The notes under the pieces were generated by a model. It was not told where the DNA came from. It made no database searches and saw nothing but the letters and a program-made list of their open reading frames with translations. Below, one piece after another: positions 31,701-43,603 of a stretch of DNA of 64,000 nt (position 1 is the stretch's first letter; each line of letters opens with the position of its first letter). Both the position numbers and the translations under genes were made by a program. Source of the stretch: Lewinellaceae bacterium (GTDB lineage: Bacteria > Bacteroidota > Bacteroidia > Chitinophagales > Saprospiraceae); NCBI GenBank assembly GCA_020636135.1, contig JACJYK010000001.1, positions 482,501 through 546,500 of the forward strand. Direction: 5' to 3'.

Positions 31701-34700
31701 GTTACAGCGATGCGGTGACAGCAGATTGTGGCACCACCTACCACGTCGTAAGGACGTGGCTGGCGGTCGATGCGTGCGGCAACAGCAGCGCTTGCGACCA
31801 ACTGATCACGATACAGGACACCACCAGACCAGAGATCACCTGCCCGACAGATATTACGTTAAACTGTCCAGCGGATACGACCACGGCGACCACTGGAGTA
31901 GCCACAGCAACGGATGCCTGTAGCAGCATTACGATCAGTTACAGCGATGCGGTAACGACGGACTGCGGCACGACCTACCATGTTGTGAGGACGTGGCTGG
32001 CGGTCGATGCGTGTGGCAACAGCAGCGCTTGCGATCAGCTTATCACGGTACAGGATACTACAAAACCAGATATTACTTGCCCGGCGGACATCACGTTAGA
32101 TTGCCCAGCGGATACGACCACGGCAACAACGGGAGTAGCTACGGCAACGAATGCCTGCAGTAGCATCACGATCAGTTACAGCGATGCGGTGACGACGGAC
32201 TGTAGTACAACTTACCACGTCGAACGTACCTGGCTGGCAGTTGATGCGTGTGGCAACAGCAGCAGCTGTGATCAGCTGATCACAGTACAGGACACGACCA
32301 GACCTGCGATCACTTGCCCGGCAGACATCACCTTGGATTGTCCGGCGGATACGACCACGGCGACCACGGGAGTAGCTACAGCCACCGATGCTTGTAGCAG
32401 CATTACGATCAGTTACAGCGATGCTGTAACAGCAGACTGTGGCACGACCTACCATGTTGTGAGGACCTGGCTTGCGGTTGATGCTTGTGGCAACAGCAGC
32501 AGCTGCGACCAGTTGATCACGGTACAGGACACCACACCTCCAAACATCACGTGTCCTGTAGATACCATCCTGAATTGTCCAGCAGATACAAGTATTGCAA
32601 ATACCGGAATTGCTGGCGCAACGGATATGTGTTCCCTAATCCCGGTTATATCTTATGTTAATTCACTCACCAGTGATTGTGGAGGAACATATACAATAAA
32701 TCGTGTCTGGATGGCAACAGATGTTTGTGGCAACAGTACAACCTGTACGCAACTGATCACAGTCCAGGATACGACAATTCCCACGATTACAGTTGTCGCG
32801 ATGAATGATACAGTTCAGTGTGACGGCACTGGTAATACAACTGCATATAAATCCTGGATCGACAACCATGGAGGAGCAATAGCATCAGATGGTTGTGGAG
32901 GTTATACCTGGGATACAACTTTGATAATGAGAACACCGGGATGTGGGAAGACACGGATAGACCGGGTGTTGTTTATAGCCAGAGACGAATGTGGTAATGC
33001 AGACACCACGGAAGGATTGTTTGTGATCATCGATACGATAGCTCCGGTGATGCCGGCGGCTCCACGGGATACGGTGGTAGGTTGTCCGGTTCAGGTACCG
33101 TTACCTGCGCCGCTGTTGTACCGGGATGCGTGCGACGGAGTATTGCGGATAGCGTTTGCTCAGGATATGAGGGAGCCTTATTCCTGTGATTATACGATTA
33201 CACGGAGCTGGATCGGAGTGGATGCCTGTGGCAACCGGGATACGATCATCCAGCTGATCCGGGTCAAAGACACGATAGCACCGGAGATACCGGGATTGGT
33301 GGATGGAGATACGATCAGATACGATTGTACGGATCCATTACCAACCACGGTGCCATCGGGCATGGATGCGTGTGGACCGGTGAGTGTAGGTTACGAAGAT
33401 TCGACGGCCACACCGAGCTGTCCGGGTGAGGAGTTGATCCGCAGGAAGTACACAGCTACGGATGTGTGTGGAAATGAGAGGATATACATCAACTGGTTGC
33501 AGTTCCGTGACACGACACCACCAGAGATTACCTGCCCGGCCGATGTGACCTTAGACTGCCCGGCGGATACGAGCACGGCAACAACGGGAGTAGCTACGGC
33601 TACCGATGCCTGCAGCAGTGTCACGATCAGCTACAGCGACGCAGTAATGACGGATTGCGGTACAACTTACCATGTTGTAAGGACCTGGCTGGCAGTAGAT
33701 GCGTGCGGGAATAGTAGTAGTTGTGATCAAATGATCACAATACAGGATACGACCAGACCGGTGATCACCTGTCCGGCAGATATCACATTAAACTGCCCGG
33801 CTGATACTACCACAGGAATCACGGGAGTAGCTACGGCCACCGATGCCTGTAGCAGCATAACGATCAGTTACAGCGATGCGGTAACAACAGACTGTGGAAC
33901 AATCTATCATGTCGTGCGTACGTGGCTGGCGGTGGATGCGTGCGGCAACAGCAGCAGCTGTGATCAGCTGATCACGGTCCAGGATACGACCTCACCAGAG
34001 ATCACCTGCCCGGCAGATGTGACATTAGACTGCCCGGCAGATACTGCAACAGGAACGACGGGAGTAGCTACAGCTACCGATGCTTGCAGCAGCATCACGA
34101 TCAGCTACAGCGATGCGGTGACGACGGACTGTGGTACAACTTACCACGTCGTACGGACGTGGCTTGCAGTGGATGCGTGTGGCAACAGCAGAAGCTGTGA
34201 TCAACTGATCACGGTACAGGATACTACAAAACCAGAGATCACTTGCCCGGTAGATATTACGTTAAACTGTCCTGCAGATACCACCACAGGAACCACGGGA
34301 GTAGCTACAGCGACGGATGCTTGCAGCAGTATTACGATCAGTTACAATGATGCAGTAACGACAGACTGTGGCACGACCTATCATGTTGTGAGGACGTGGC
34401 TTGCAGTTGATGCGTGTGGTAATAGCAGAAGCTGTGATCAACTGATCACGGTACAGGATACTACAAAACCAGAGATCACTTGCCCGGTAGATATTACGTT
34501 AAACTGTCCTGCAGATACCACCACAGGAACCACGGGAGTAGCCACGGCTACAGATGCCTGCAGTAGTATTACGATCAGTTACAATGATGCAGTAACGACA
34601 GACTGCGGCACAACCTACCACGTGGTACGGACGTGGTTGGCGATTGATGCGTGTGGCAACAGCAGCAGCTGTGATCAGCTGATCACCGTCCAGGATACCA

Positions 34701-37700
34701 CCAGACCTGCAATCACCTGCCCGGTAGATATAACATTGAATTGTCCTGCAGATACTACAACAACGACCACGGGAGTAGCTACAGCGACGGATGCTTGCAG
34801 CAGCATCACGATCAGTTACAGTGATGCAGTAACGACAGACTGCGGCACGACCTACCATGTTGTGCGTACGTGGCTGGCGGTTGATGCCTGTGGCAACAGC
34901 AGCGCTTGCGATCAGCTGATCACTATACAGGATACCACTAGACCGGTGATCACCTGCCCGGCAGACATCACCTTAAACTGCCCGGCGGATACGAGCACAA
35001 CCAACACGGGAGTCGCTACGGCTACGGATGCCTGCAGCAGTGTCACGATCAGTTACAGTGATGCAGTGACGGCGGATTGTGGTACAACCTATCATGTTGT
35101 AAGGACATGGCTTGCAGTTGATGCTTGTGGCAATAGCAACAGTTGTGACCAGCTAATCATTGTCCAGGATACGACCAGTCCCACGATTACAGTACCTGCG
35201 ATGAATGACACGGTACAGTGCGACGGCAGTGGTAATGCAACCGCCTATATGAGCTGGATCGACAACAACGGAGGAGCGATGGCATCGGATGGGTGTGGAA
35301 GTTTTATATGGGATACGACGCTGGTGTCCCGAACACCGGGTTGCGGCAAGACACGGATAGACCGGGTGTTGTTTATAGCGAGAGATGCATGCGGTAATGC
35401 AGATACGACGGAAGGATTGTTTGTGATCATCGATACGATCGCTCCGGTGATGCCGGCGGCTCCACGGGATACGGTGGTAGGCTGTCCTGTACAGGTACCG
35501 TTACCTGCGCCGGTGTTGTACCGTGATGCATGTGACGGAGTATTGCGGATAGCGTTTGCTCAGGATATGAGGGAACCCTATTCCTGTGATTATACGATTA
35601 CACGGAGCTGGATCGGAGTGGATGCCTGTGGCAACCGGGATACGATCATCCAGCTGATCCGGGTCAAAGACACGATAGCACCGGAGATACCGGGATTGGT
35701 GGATGGAGATACGATCAGATACGATTGTACGGATCCATTACCAACCACGGTTCCATCGGGGATGGATGCGTGTGGACCGGTGAGTGTAGGCTATGAAGAT
35801 TCGACGGCCACACCGAGCTGTCCGGGTGAAGAGTTGATCCGGAGGAAGTACACAGCTACGGATGTGTGTGGAAATGAGAGGGTATACATCAACTGGTTGC
35901 AGTTCCGGGACACGACACCACCAGAGATTACCTGCCCGGTAGATATCACCTTAGATTGTCCGGCAGATACCACAACAGGAACCACGGGTGTAGCTACCGC
36001 TACGGATGCCTGCAGCAGTGTTACGATCAGTTACAGTGATGCGGTGACGACAGATTGTGGCACGACCTACCATGTTGTGAGGACGTGGTTGGCAGTAGAT
36101 GCGTGTGGCAACAGCAACAGTTGTGATCAACTGATCACGGTACAGGATACGACCAGACCTGAGATCACTTGCCCGGCAGCCATCACTTTAAACTGTCCGG
36201 CGGATACGACCACGGCGACCACTGGAGTAGCCACAGCAACGGATGCCTGTAGCAGCATTACGATCAGTTACAGCGATGCGGTAACGACGGACTGCGGCAC
36301 GACCTACCATGTTGTGAGGACGTGGCTGGCAGTAGATGCTTGCGGCAACAGCAGTGCTTGCGATCAGCTGATCACTATACAGGACACCACCAGACCTGCG
36401 ATCACTTGCCCGGCAGACATAACATTGAATTGTCCTGCAGACACTACAACAACGACCACGGGAGTAGCTACAGCGACGGATGCTTGCAGCAGCATCACGA
36501 TCAGTTACAGTGATGCAGTAACGGCGGACTGTGGTACGACTTACCATGTTGTGAGGACGTGGTTGGCAGTAGATGCGTGTGGAAATAGCAGCAGTTGCGA
36601 CCAACTGATCACAGTACAGGACACCACCAGACCTGCGATCACCTGCCCGGCAGACATAACATTGAATTGTCCTGCAGATACTACAACAACGACCACGGGA
36701 GTAGTTACAGCGACGGATGCTTGCAGCAGCATCACGATCAGCTACAGCGATGCAGTAACGACAGACTGTGGAACGACCTACCATGTTGTGAGGACTTGGG
36801 TGGCGGTTGATGCGTGTGGCAACAGCAACAGATGCGATCAAATGATCATAGTCCAGGATACCACCAGACCGGTGATCACCTGCCCGGTAGATATAACATT
36901 GAATTGTCCTGCAGATACTACAACAACGACCACGGGAGTAGCTACAGCGACGGATGCTTGCAGCAGCATCACGATCAGCTACAGCGATGCAGTAACGACA
37001 GACTGTGGAACGACCTACCATGTTGTGAGGAATTGGTTGGCGGTTGATGCGTGTGGCAACAGCAGCAGTTGCGACCAAATGATCACGGTACAGGATACCA
37101 CCAGACCGGTGATTACCTGCCCGGTAGATATAACTTTGAATTGTCCTGCAGATACTACAACAACGACCACGGGAGTAGCCACGGCAATGGATGCCTGCAG
37201 CAGTGTCACGATCAGTTACAGCGATGCGGTGACAACCGACTGCGGCACCACCTACCATGTTGTGAGGACGTGGCTTGCAGTTGATGCGTGTGGCAACAGC
37301 AGCGTTTGCGATCAAATGATCACAGTGCAGGATACCACCAGACCGGCGATCACCTGCCCGGCAGACATCACATTAAACTGCCCGGCGGATACGACCACAA
37401 CAACAACGGGAGTAGCTACAGCCACCGATGCCTGCAGCAGTGTCACGATCAGTTACAGCGATGTGGTAACGACAGACTGTGGAACGACCTACCATGTTGT
37501 GAGGACTTGGTTGGCGGTTGATGCGTGTGGCAACAGCAACAGATGCGATCAAATGATCATAGTCCAGGATACGACCAGACCTGAGATCACCTGCCCGGTA
37601 GACATCACATTGAATTGTCCTGCAGATACTACAACAACGACCACGGGAATAGCTTCGGCTACAGATGCATGCAGCAGTGTCACGATCAGTTACAGCGATG

Positions 37701-40700
37701 CTGTAACAGCAGACTGCGGCACGACCTACCATGTTGTGAGGACATGGCTTGCGGTTGATGCTTGTGGCAACAGCAGCAGCTGCGATCAAATGATCACAGT
37801 ACAGGACACCACCAGACCTGCGATCACTTGTCCGGCAGACATCACGTTAGACTGCCCGGCAGACACGAGCACAATCAACACGGGAGTGGCTACTTCAACC
37901 GATGCCTGCAGCAATACTACAATCAGCTACAGCGATGCAGTGACAATAGACTGCGGAACGACCTACCAGGTTGTACGGACCTGGCTTGCGATCGATGCCT
38001 GTGGCAACAACAGCGCTTGCGAACAGCTGATCACGATACAGGACACGACGCCACCCACGATCACTTGTCCAGCAGATGTAACATTAAACTGCCCGGCAGA
38101 TACAAGCATTACGAATACTGGAATTCCAAGTGCATTAGATCTTTGCGTTATACCGACCATTACGTATCGTAATTCACTTACCAGTGATTGTGGAGGCACT
38201 TACACAATAAATCGCATCTGGACGGCAACCGATGCTTGTGGCAACAATACATCCTGTACACAACTGATCACCATTCAGGATACGACCATTCCAACGATTA
38301 CGGTTGCTGCAATAAATGACACTGTACAGTGTGACGGTAATGGTAATAATGCAGCATTTAAGAATTGGATTGACAACCATGCAGGTGCCATAGCATCGGA
38401 TGGATGTGGAGGTTATACCTGGGATACTACACTAATTGAACGTACACCAGGGTGTGGCAGGACAAGGACCGACCGGGTGTTGTTTATAGCCAGAGACGAA
38501 TGCGGGAATGCAGACACGACTGAAGGTGCGTTTGTTGTTATCGATACGATCCCACCAGTGCTGCCGTCAGCCCCGGCAGATACGTTGGTGGGTTGTCCAT
38601 TTAATGTTCCATTGCCAATGCCTTTGATGTACCGTGATGACTGTGATGGCGTATTGCGGATAGCTTTTGCCCAGGATATACCGGAGCCGTACTCTTGTGA
38701 TTATACAATCAATAGGAGATGGATAGGTGTGGACGCTTGTGGTAACCGGGATACAGCAATACAATTGATCCGTGTAAAAGACACGATAGCACCGACGATA
38801 CCGGACCTGGTGGATGGAGATACGATAACGTACAATTGTACAGATCCATTGCCAGTGACATTACCACCGGGCATGGATGCTTGTGGCTCGGTAAGTGTGA
38901 GCTATGAAGATTCGACGGCTATGCCCAGTTGTCCTGGTGAAGTGTTGATCCGGAGGAAATATACTGCAACGGATGTGTGCGGAAATACAAGAATGTATAT
39001 CAACTGGTTGCAATTCCGTGATACCACACCTCCAGACATTACCTGTCAAGCTCCAATGATCCTGTATTGTCCTGCGGATACAAGCATTGCCAATACAGGC
39101 TTAGCCATAGCCACGGATGATTGCAGCACCTTTACGATCAGTCATCGTGACTCCATTATCCCTGGATGTGGTACCACCTATACAGTGATCCGGATTTGGA
39201 CAGCGATGGATGCATGCATGAATAACAGCATGTGTCAACAAACGATAACGGTTCAGGATACGATGGCGCCGGACATTACTTGTCCTGCAGCTGTAATCAT
39301 AAATTGTCCGGCAGATACGAGTACAGCAAACACAGGAATGGCCACGGCTACCGATGAATGTAACAGCGTTACGACCAGTTATCGGGATTCGATCATCCCT
39401 GAATGCGGCAGCACGTACACAGTGATCCGGATCTGGACAGCGGTGGATGCATGCATGAATAGTAGCACGTGTCAACAAACGATCACAGTACAGGATACGA
39501 CACAACCTGCGATCACCTGCCCTGTTGACATCACGTTAGACTGTCCGGCGGATACCACAATAGCGACCACGGGAGTAGCTACGGCCATGGATTCCTGCAG
39601 CAGCATCACGATCAGTTACAGTGATGCGGTAACGACGGACTGTGGGACGTCCTATCATGTCTTGAGGACCTGGCTTGCAGTAGATGTGTGTGGCAACAGC
39701 AGCAGCTGTGACCAGCTGATCACGGTTCAGGACACCACCAGACCTGAGATCACCTGCCCGGCAGACATCACGTTAGACTGCCCGGCAGATACCACCACAG
39801 GAACAACGGGAGTAGCTACAGCAACGGATGCTTGCAGCAGCATCACGATCAGTTACAGCGATGCGGTGACAGTAGATTGCGGGACGACTTACCACGTCAT
39901 GAGGACGTGGCTGGCGGTGGATGCGTGCGGCAACAGCAGCAGCTGTGATCAGTTGATCACGGTACAGGAGACCACCAGACCGGCGATCACTTGTCCGGTA
40001 GACATCACGTTAGATTGTCCGGGGGATACCACATCAGGAACAACGGGAATAGCTACCGCCACGGATGCCTGCAGCAGTGTTACGATCAGTTACAGTGATG
40101 CGGTAACAACAGAGTGCGGGACGACCTACCATGTCTTGAGGACGTGGCTTGCAGTGGATGCCTGCGGGAACAGCAGCGCTTGCGATCAGCTTATAACTAT
40201 ACAGGATACCACCAGACCGGTGATCACCTGTCCGGCAGATATCACATTAAACTGCCCGGCGGATACGAGCACGGCAACAACGGGAGTAGTTACGGCTACA
40301 GATGTCTGCAGCAGCATCACGATCAGTTACAGCGATGCGGTAACGACAGACTGTGGCACGACCTATCATGTTGTACGTACGTGGCTGGCGGTCGATGCTT
40401 GCGGCAACAGCAGAAGTTGTGACCAGCTGATTACCGTACAGGATACGACCAGACCTGAGATTACTTGCCCGGTAGATATTACTTTAGACTGTCCAGCAGA
40501 TACGAGCACGGCAACAACGGGAGTTGCTACGGCCACGGATGCTTGCAGCAGCACAACAATTAGGTACAGTGACGCGGTAACTTCAGACTGTGGAACGACT
40601 TATCATGTCGTTCGAACCTGGTTGGCAGTGGATGCTTGTGGCAACAGTAGCAGCTGCGACCAAATGATTACTGTACAGGATACCACCAGACCGGTGATCA

Positions 40701-43603
40701 CCTGTCCATTAGATGTGACATTAGACTGTCCGGCGGATACGAGTACCACCAACACAGGGGTAGCTACAGCAACGGATGCCTGCAACAGCACCACGATCAG
40801 TTACAACGATGTAGTGACGGCAGATTGCGGCACGACTTACCATGTCGTACGGACCTGGCTGGTGGTAGATGCCTGCGGTAACAGCAGCAGTTGCGATCAG
40901 CTGATTACCGTACAGGATACGACAAGACCAGTGATTACAGTAGGCGCGATGAATGACACGGTGCAGTGCGACGGCAGTGGCAATACGATTTCCTTTATGA
41001 ACTGGGTCGACAACCACGGAGGGGCGGTAGCATCGGATGGCTGTGGAAGTTTCGTCTGGGATACGACTGTCTTGCGTACACCTGGTTGTGGGAAGACACG
41101 CGTTGACCAGGTTTTGTTTATAGCAAGAGATGCATGCGGGAATGCAGATACGACAGAAGGGGTATTCGTGATCATTGACACGATTCCCCCGGTGATGCCG
41201 CAGGCACCGGCAGATACTCTGGTGGGCTGTCCATTTAATGTGCCATTGCCCATGCCATTGATGTATCGCGATGATTGTGACGGTACCATTCGAATTGCTT
41301 TTGCCCTTGATATGCCGGAACCATACTCCTGCGACTATACGATCACACGGAGATGGATAGGTATGGATGCCTGTGGTAACCGGGATACAGTTATTCAGCT
41401 GATCCGGGTAAAAGACACCATAGCGCCGGTGATTCCAGATTTAGTGGATGGGGATACGATCACGTACGATTGTACAGATCCTTTACCGGTAACATTGCCA
41501 CCGGGTATGGATGCCTGTGGCTCGGTAAGCGTGAGTTATGAAGATTCAACGGAGACGCCGAGTTGCCCCGGAGAACGGCTGGTTCGTAGACGGTATACGG
41601 CAAGGGATGTGTGTGGCAATACACAAGTATACGTGAATTGGTTACAATTCCGGGATACAACGCCACCGCAGATAACCTGTCCGGCTGACGTGGTCCTGGA
41701 CTGCCCTGCGGATACGAGTTCAGGAAATACAGGCATTGCGACAGCAACTGATGATTGTGGTAGCATTATGATCAGCCACCGGGATTCAATCATTCCGGGT
41801 TGCGGAAATACTTATCGTGTCATCCGGGTGTGGACAGCAATTGATGCCTGCCTGAATAGTAGCTCTTGTTCACAGATGATCACCATCCAGGATACCATCG
41901 CTCCTGTAATCACCTGTCCGGCAGCGCTGACGTTGGACTGCCCTGCCGATACAAGCACGGCCAATACGGGTGTAGCGATGGCAACAGATGAATGTAACAA
42001 TATAACCATTAGTTACCGCGATTCGATCATTCCAGGTTGCGGCAGTACGTACACGGTGATCCGGATCTGGACAGCGGTGGATGCCTGTCTGAATAGTAGC
42101 TCCTGTTCACAGATGATCACCATCCAGGATACCATCGCCCCGGAGATCACTTGTCCGGCGGCAGTGACGTTGGACTGCCCGGCGGATACCAGTACCGCAA
42201 ATACGGGTATTGCAACAGCAATGGATGAATGCAACAGCGTCTTGATCAGCCACCGCGATTCGATCATCCCGGGATGCGGGAACACATACCAGCTCATCCG
42301 GATCTGGACAGCGGTAGATGCGTGCATGAACAGTAGCAACTGTCACCAGTCGATCACCGTCCAGGATACCATTGCCCCGGAGATCACTTGTCCGACGGCA
42401 GTGACGTTGGACTGCCCGGCGGATACCAGTACCACAAATACGGGTGTGGCAACAGCGATGGATGAATGTAACAGCGTCTTGATCAGCCACCGCGATTCGA
42501 TCATCACGGGTTGTGGTAACACCTATCAGGTGATCCGGATCTGGAAAGCAGTTGATGCCTGCCTGAATAGTAGCTCCTGTTCACAGATGATCACCGTCCA
42601 GGATACGATTGCACCTGTAATTACTTGTCCGGCATCGGTGACGTTAAATTGTCCGGCAGATACCAGCACTGCCAATACTGGAATCGCTACAGCTACCGAC
42701 GCATGTGATACGGCACCTTTATCGCTAACCCATAGTGATTCAATCGTTACCGCTTGTGGAAGCACCTATTCGATCCTGCGGAGATGGATGGCTATGGATG
42801 CCTGTGGTAACAGCAGCAGTTGTGTGCAAGCTATTGTTATTCAGGATACAACAGCTCCATCAATAATAACCGAAGCATCGAATGACACGGTTCAGTGTGA
42901 TGGTTCGGGCAATATGACGGATTTCATAGCCTGGATTAATAATCATGGAAGTGCACAGGCAAGCGATGAATGCAATGGCGTTACCTGGGATACATCGATG
43001 GTTGACCGGACGCAATTGTGTGGCAGGACCAGAATTGACCGAGTGTTATTCATTGCCAGGGATGCGTGTGGTAATGAGGCAACTTCTGAGGCACTATTTG
43101 TTATCATTGATACCATTCCACCGGTATTGCCGTCAGCTCCGCATGACACTTTGGTCGCCTGCCGGAATAATGTTCCATTACCTTCCCCACTCATGTATCG
43201 CGATGCCTGTGATCAGGTGATCCGGATTGCCTTCTCACAGGATCTATCCGAGCCTTTGTCCTGCGATTATACCATTACCCGTCGTTGGATAGGCATGGAT
43301 GCTTGCGGCAACCGCGATACGGTCATCCAATTGATCCGGGTTAAAGACTCCATCCCACCGGAAATACCGGGATTGGTACATGGGGATACCGTAGTTTATG
43401 ACTGTACGGATCCGCTTCCCACGACAGTCCCGCAGGGTATGGATAATTGTAGTGCAGTCAATGTCAGTTACAGTGATTCTACGGAGACACCGGAATGTGC
43501 TGGGGAACGATTGATTAAGAGAACTTACACGGCAGTGGATTTCTGTGGTAACCGTAATGTTATCGTGAATTGGTTGCTGTTCCGGGATACCACACCTCCT
43601 GCG
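21474..43603 (+). repeat. Higher-order HYR/A-B-C superarray (65 HYR units, nine punctuation modules)
   Basis: The basic unit is 237 bp / 79 aa: ITCPADITLDC..., GVATATDACSS, ISYSDAV, VVRTWLAVDACGNSSSC, ending VQDTTRPx, with Cys at positions 3, 11, 29, 44, 60 and 66. HYR arrays: 21474-23132 (7), 23874-25532 (7), 26321-28219 (8), 28961-29908 (4), 30650-32785 (9), 33527-35185 (7), 35927-38296 (10), 39038-40933 (8), 41672-42862 (5). Between them and after the last lie A-B-C modules starting at 23133, 25533, 28220, 29909, 32786, 35186, 38297, 40934 and 42863. All are 741 bp except 738 at 40934 and 788 at 25533. A = NDTVQCDG...FIWDTTLVSRTPGC; B = PRDTVVGCPVQVPLPAP; C = GDTIRYDCTDPLPTTVP. The last HYR units of the third and fifth arrays (80 aa) and the tenth unit of the seventh (79 aa) are a distinct variant (SLTSDCGGTYTINR). 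Boundaries were counted from in-frame ATT/ATC codons. Confidence 0.9.
25691..25843 (+). other. Lesion in the second A-B-C module: deletion plus foreign insert, net +47 bp
   Basis: Compared with the other copies, bases after CACCGGGATG lose about 20 bp (the GKTRIDR codons). The copy then follows the canonical sequence to ACGGAAGG, gains roughly 58 bp of sequence not seen in any other module, resumes at GGAAGGATTGTTT, and is scrambled again before ATGCCGGCGG. The short direct repeat GGAAGG flanks the insert. The module is 788 bp instead of 741, which shifts the frame by two and creates TGA at 25716-25718. Confidence 0.8.

Noticed and set aside
36188..37315. A 375-codon minus-strand frame inside the superarray, with many similar antisense frames (27530-27946, 32096-32455, 37373-37789)
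   Set aside because: They arise because the 237-bp unit lacks stops in other frames, so any antisense frame repeats itself. The translations show only the periodic shadow of the HYR unit, with no start signals.
21474..43603. Regularly spaced repeats considered as a CRISPR array
   Set aside because: The period is 237 bp, the whole unit is coding and in frame, and there are no short repeats with unique spacers and no cas genes.
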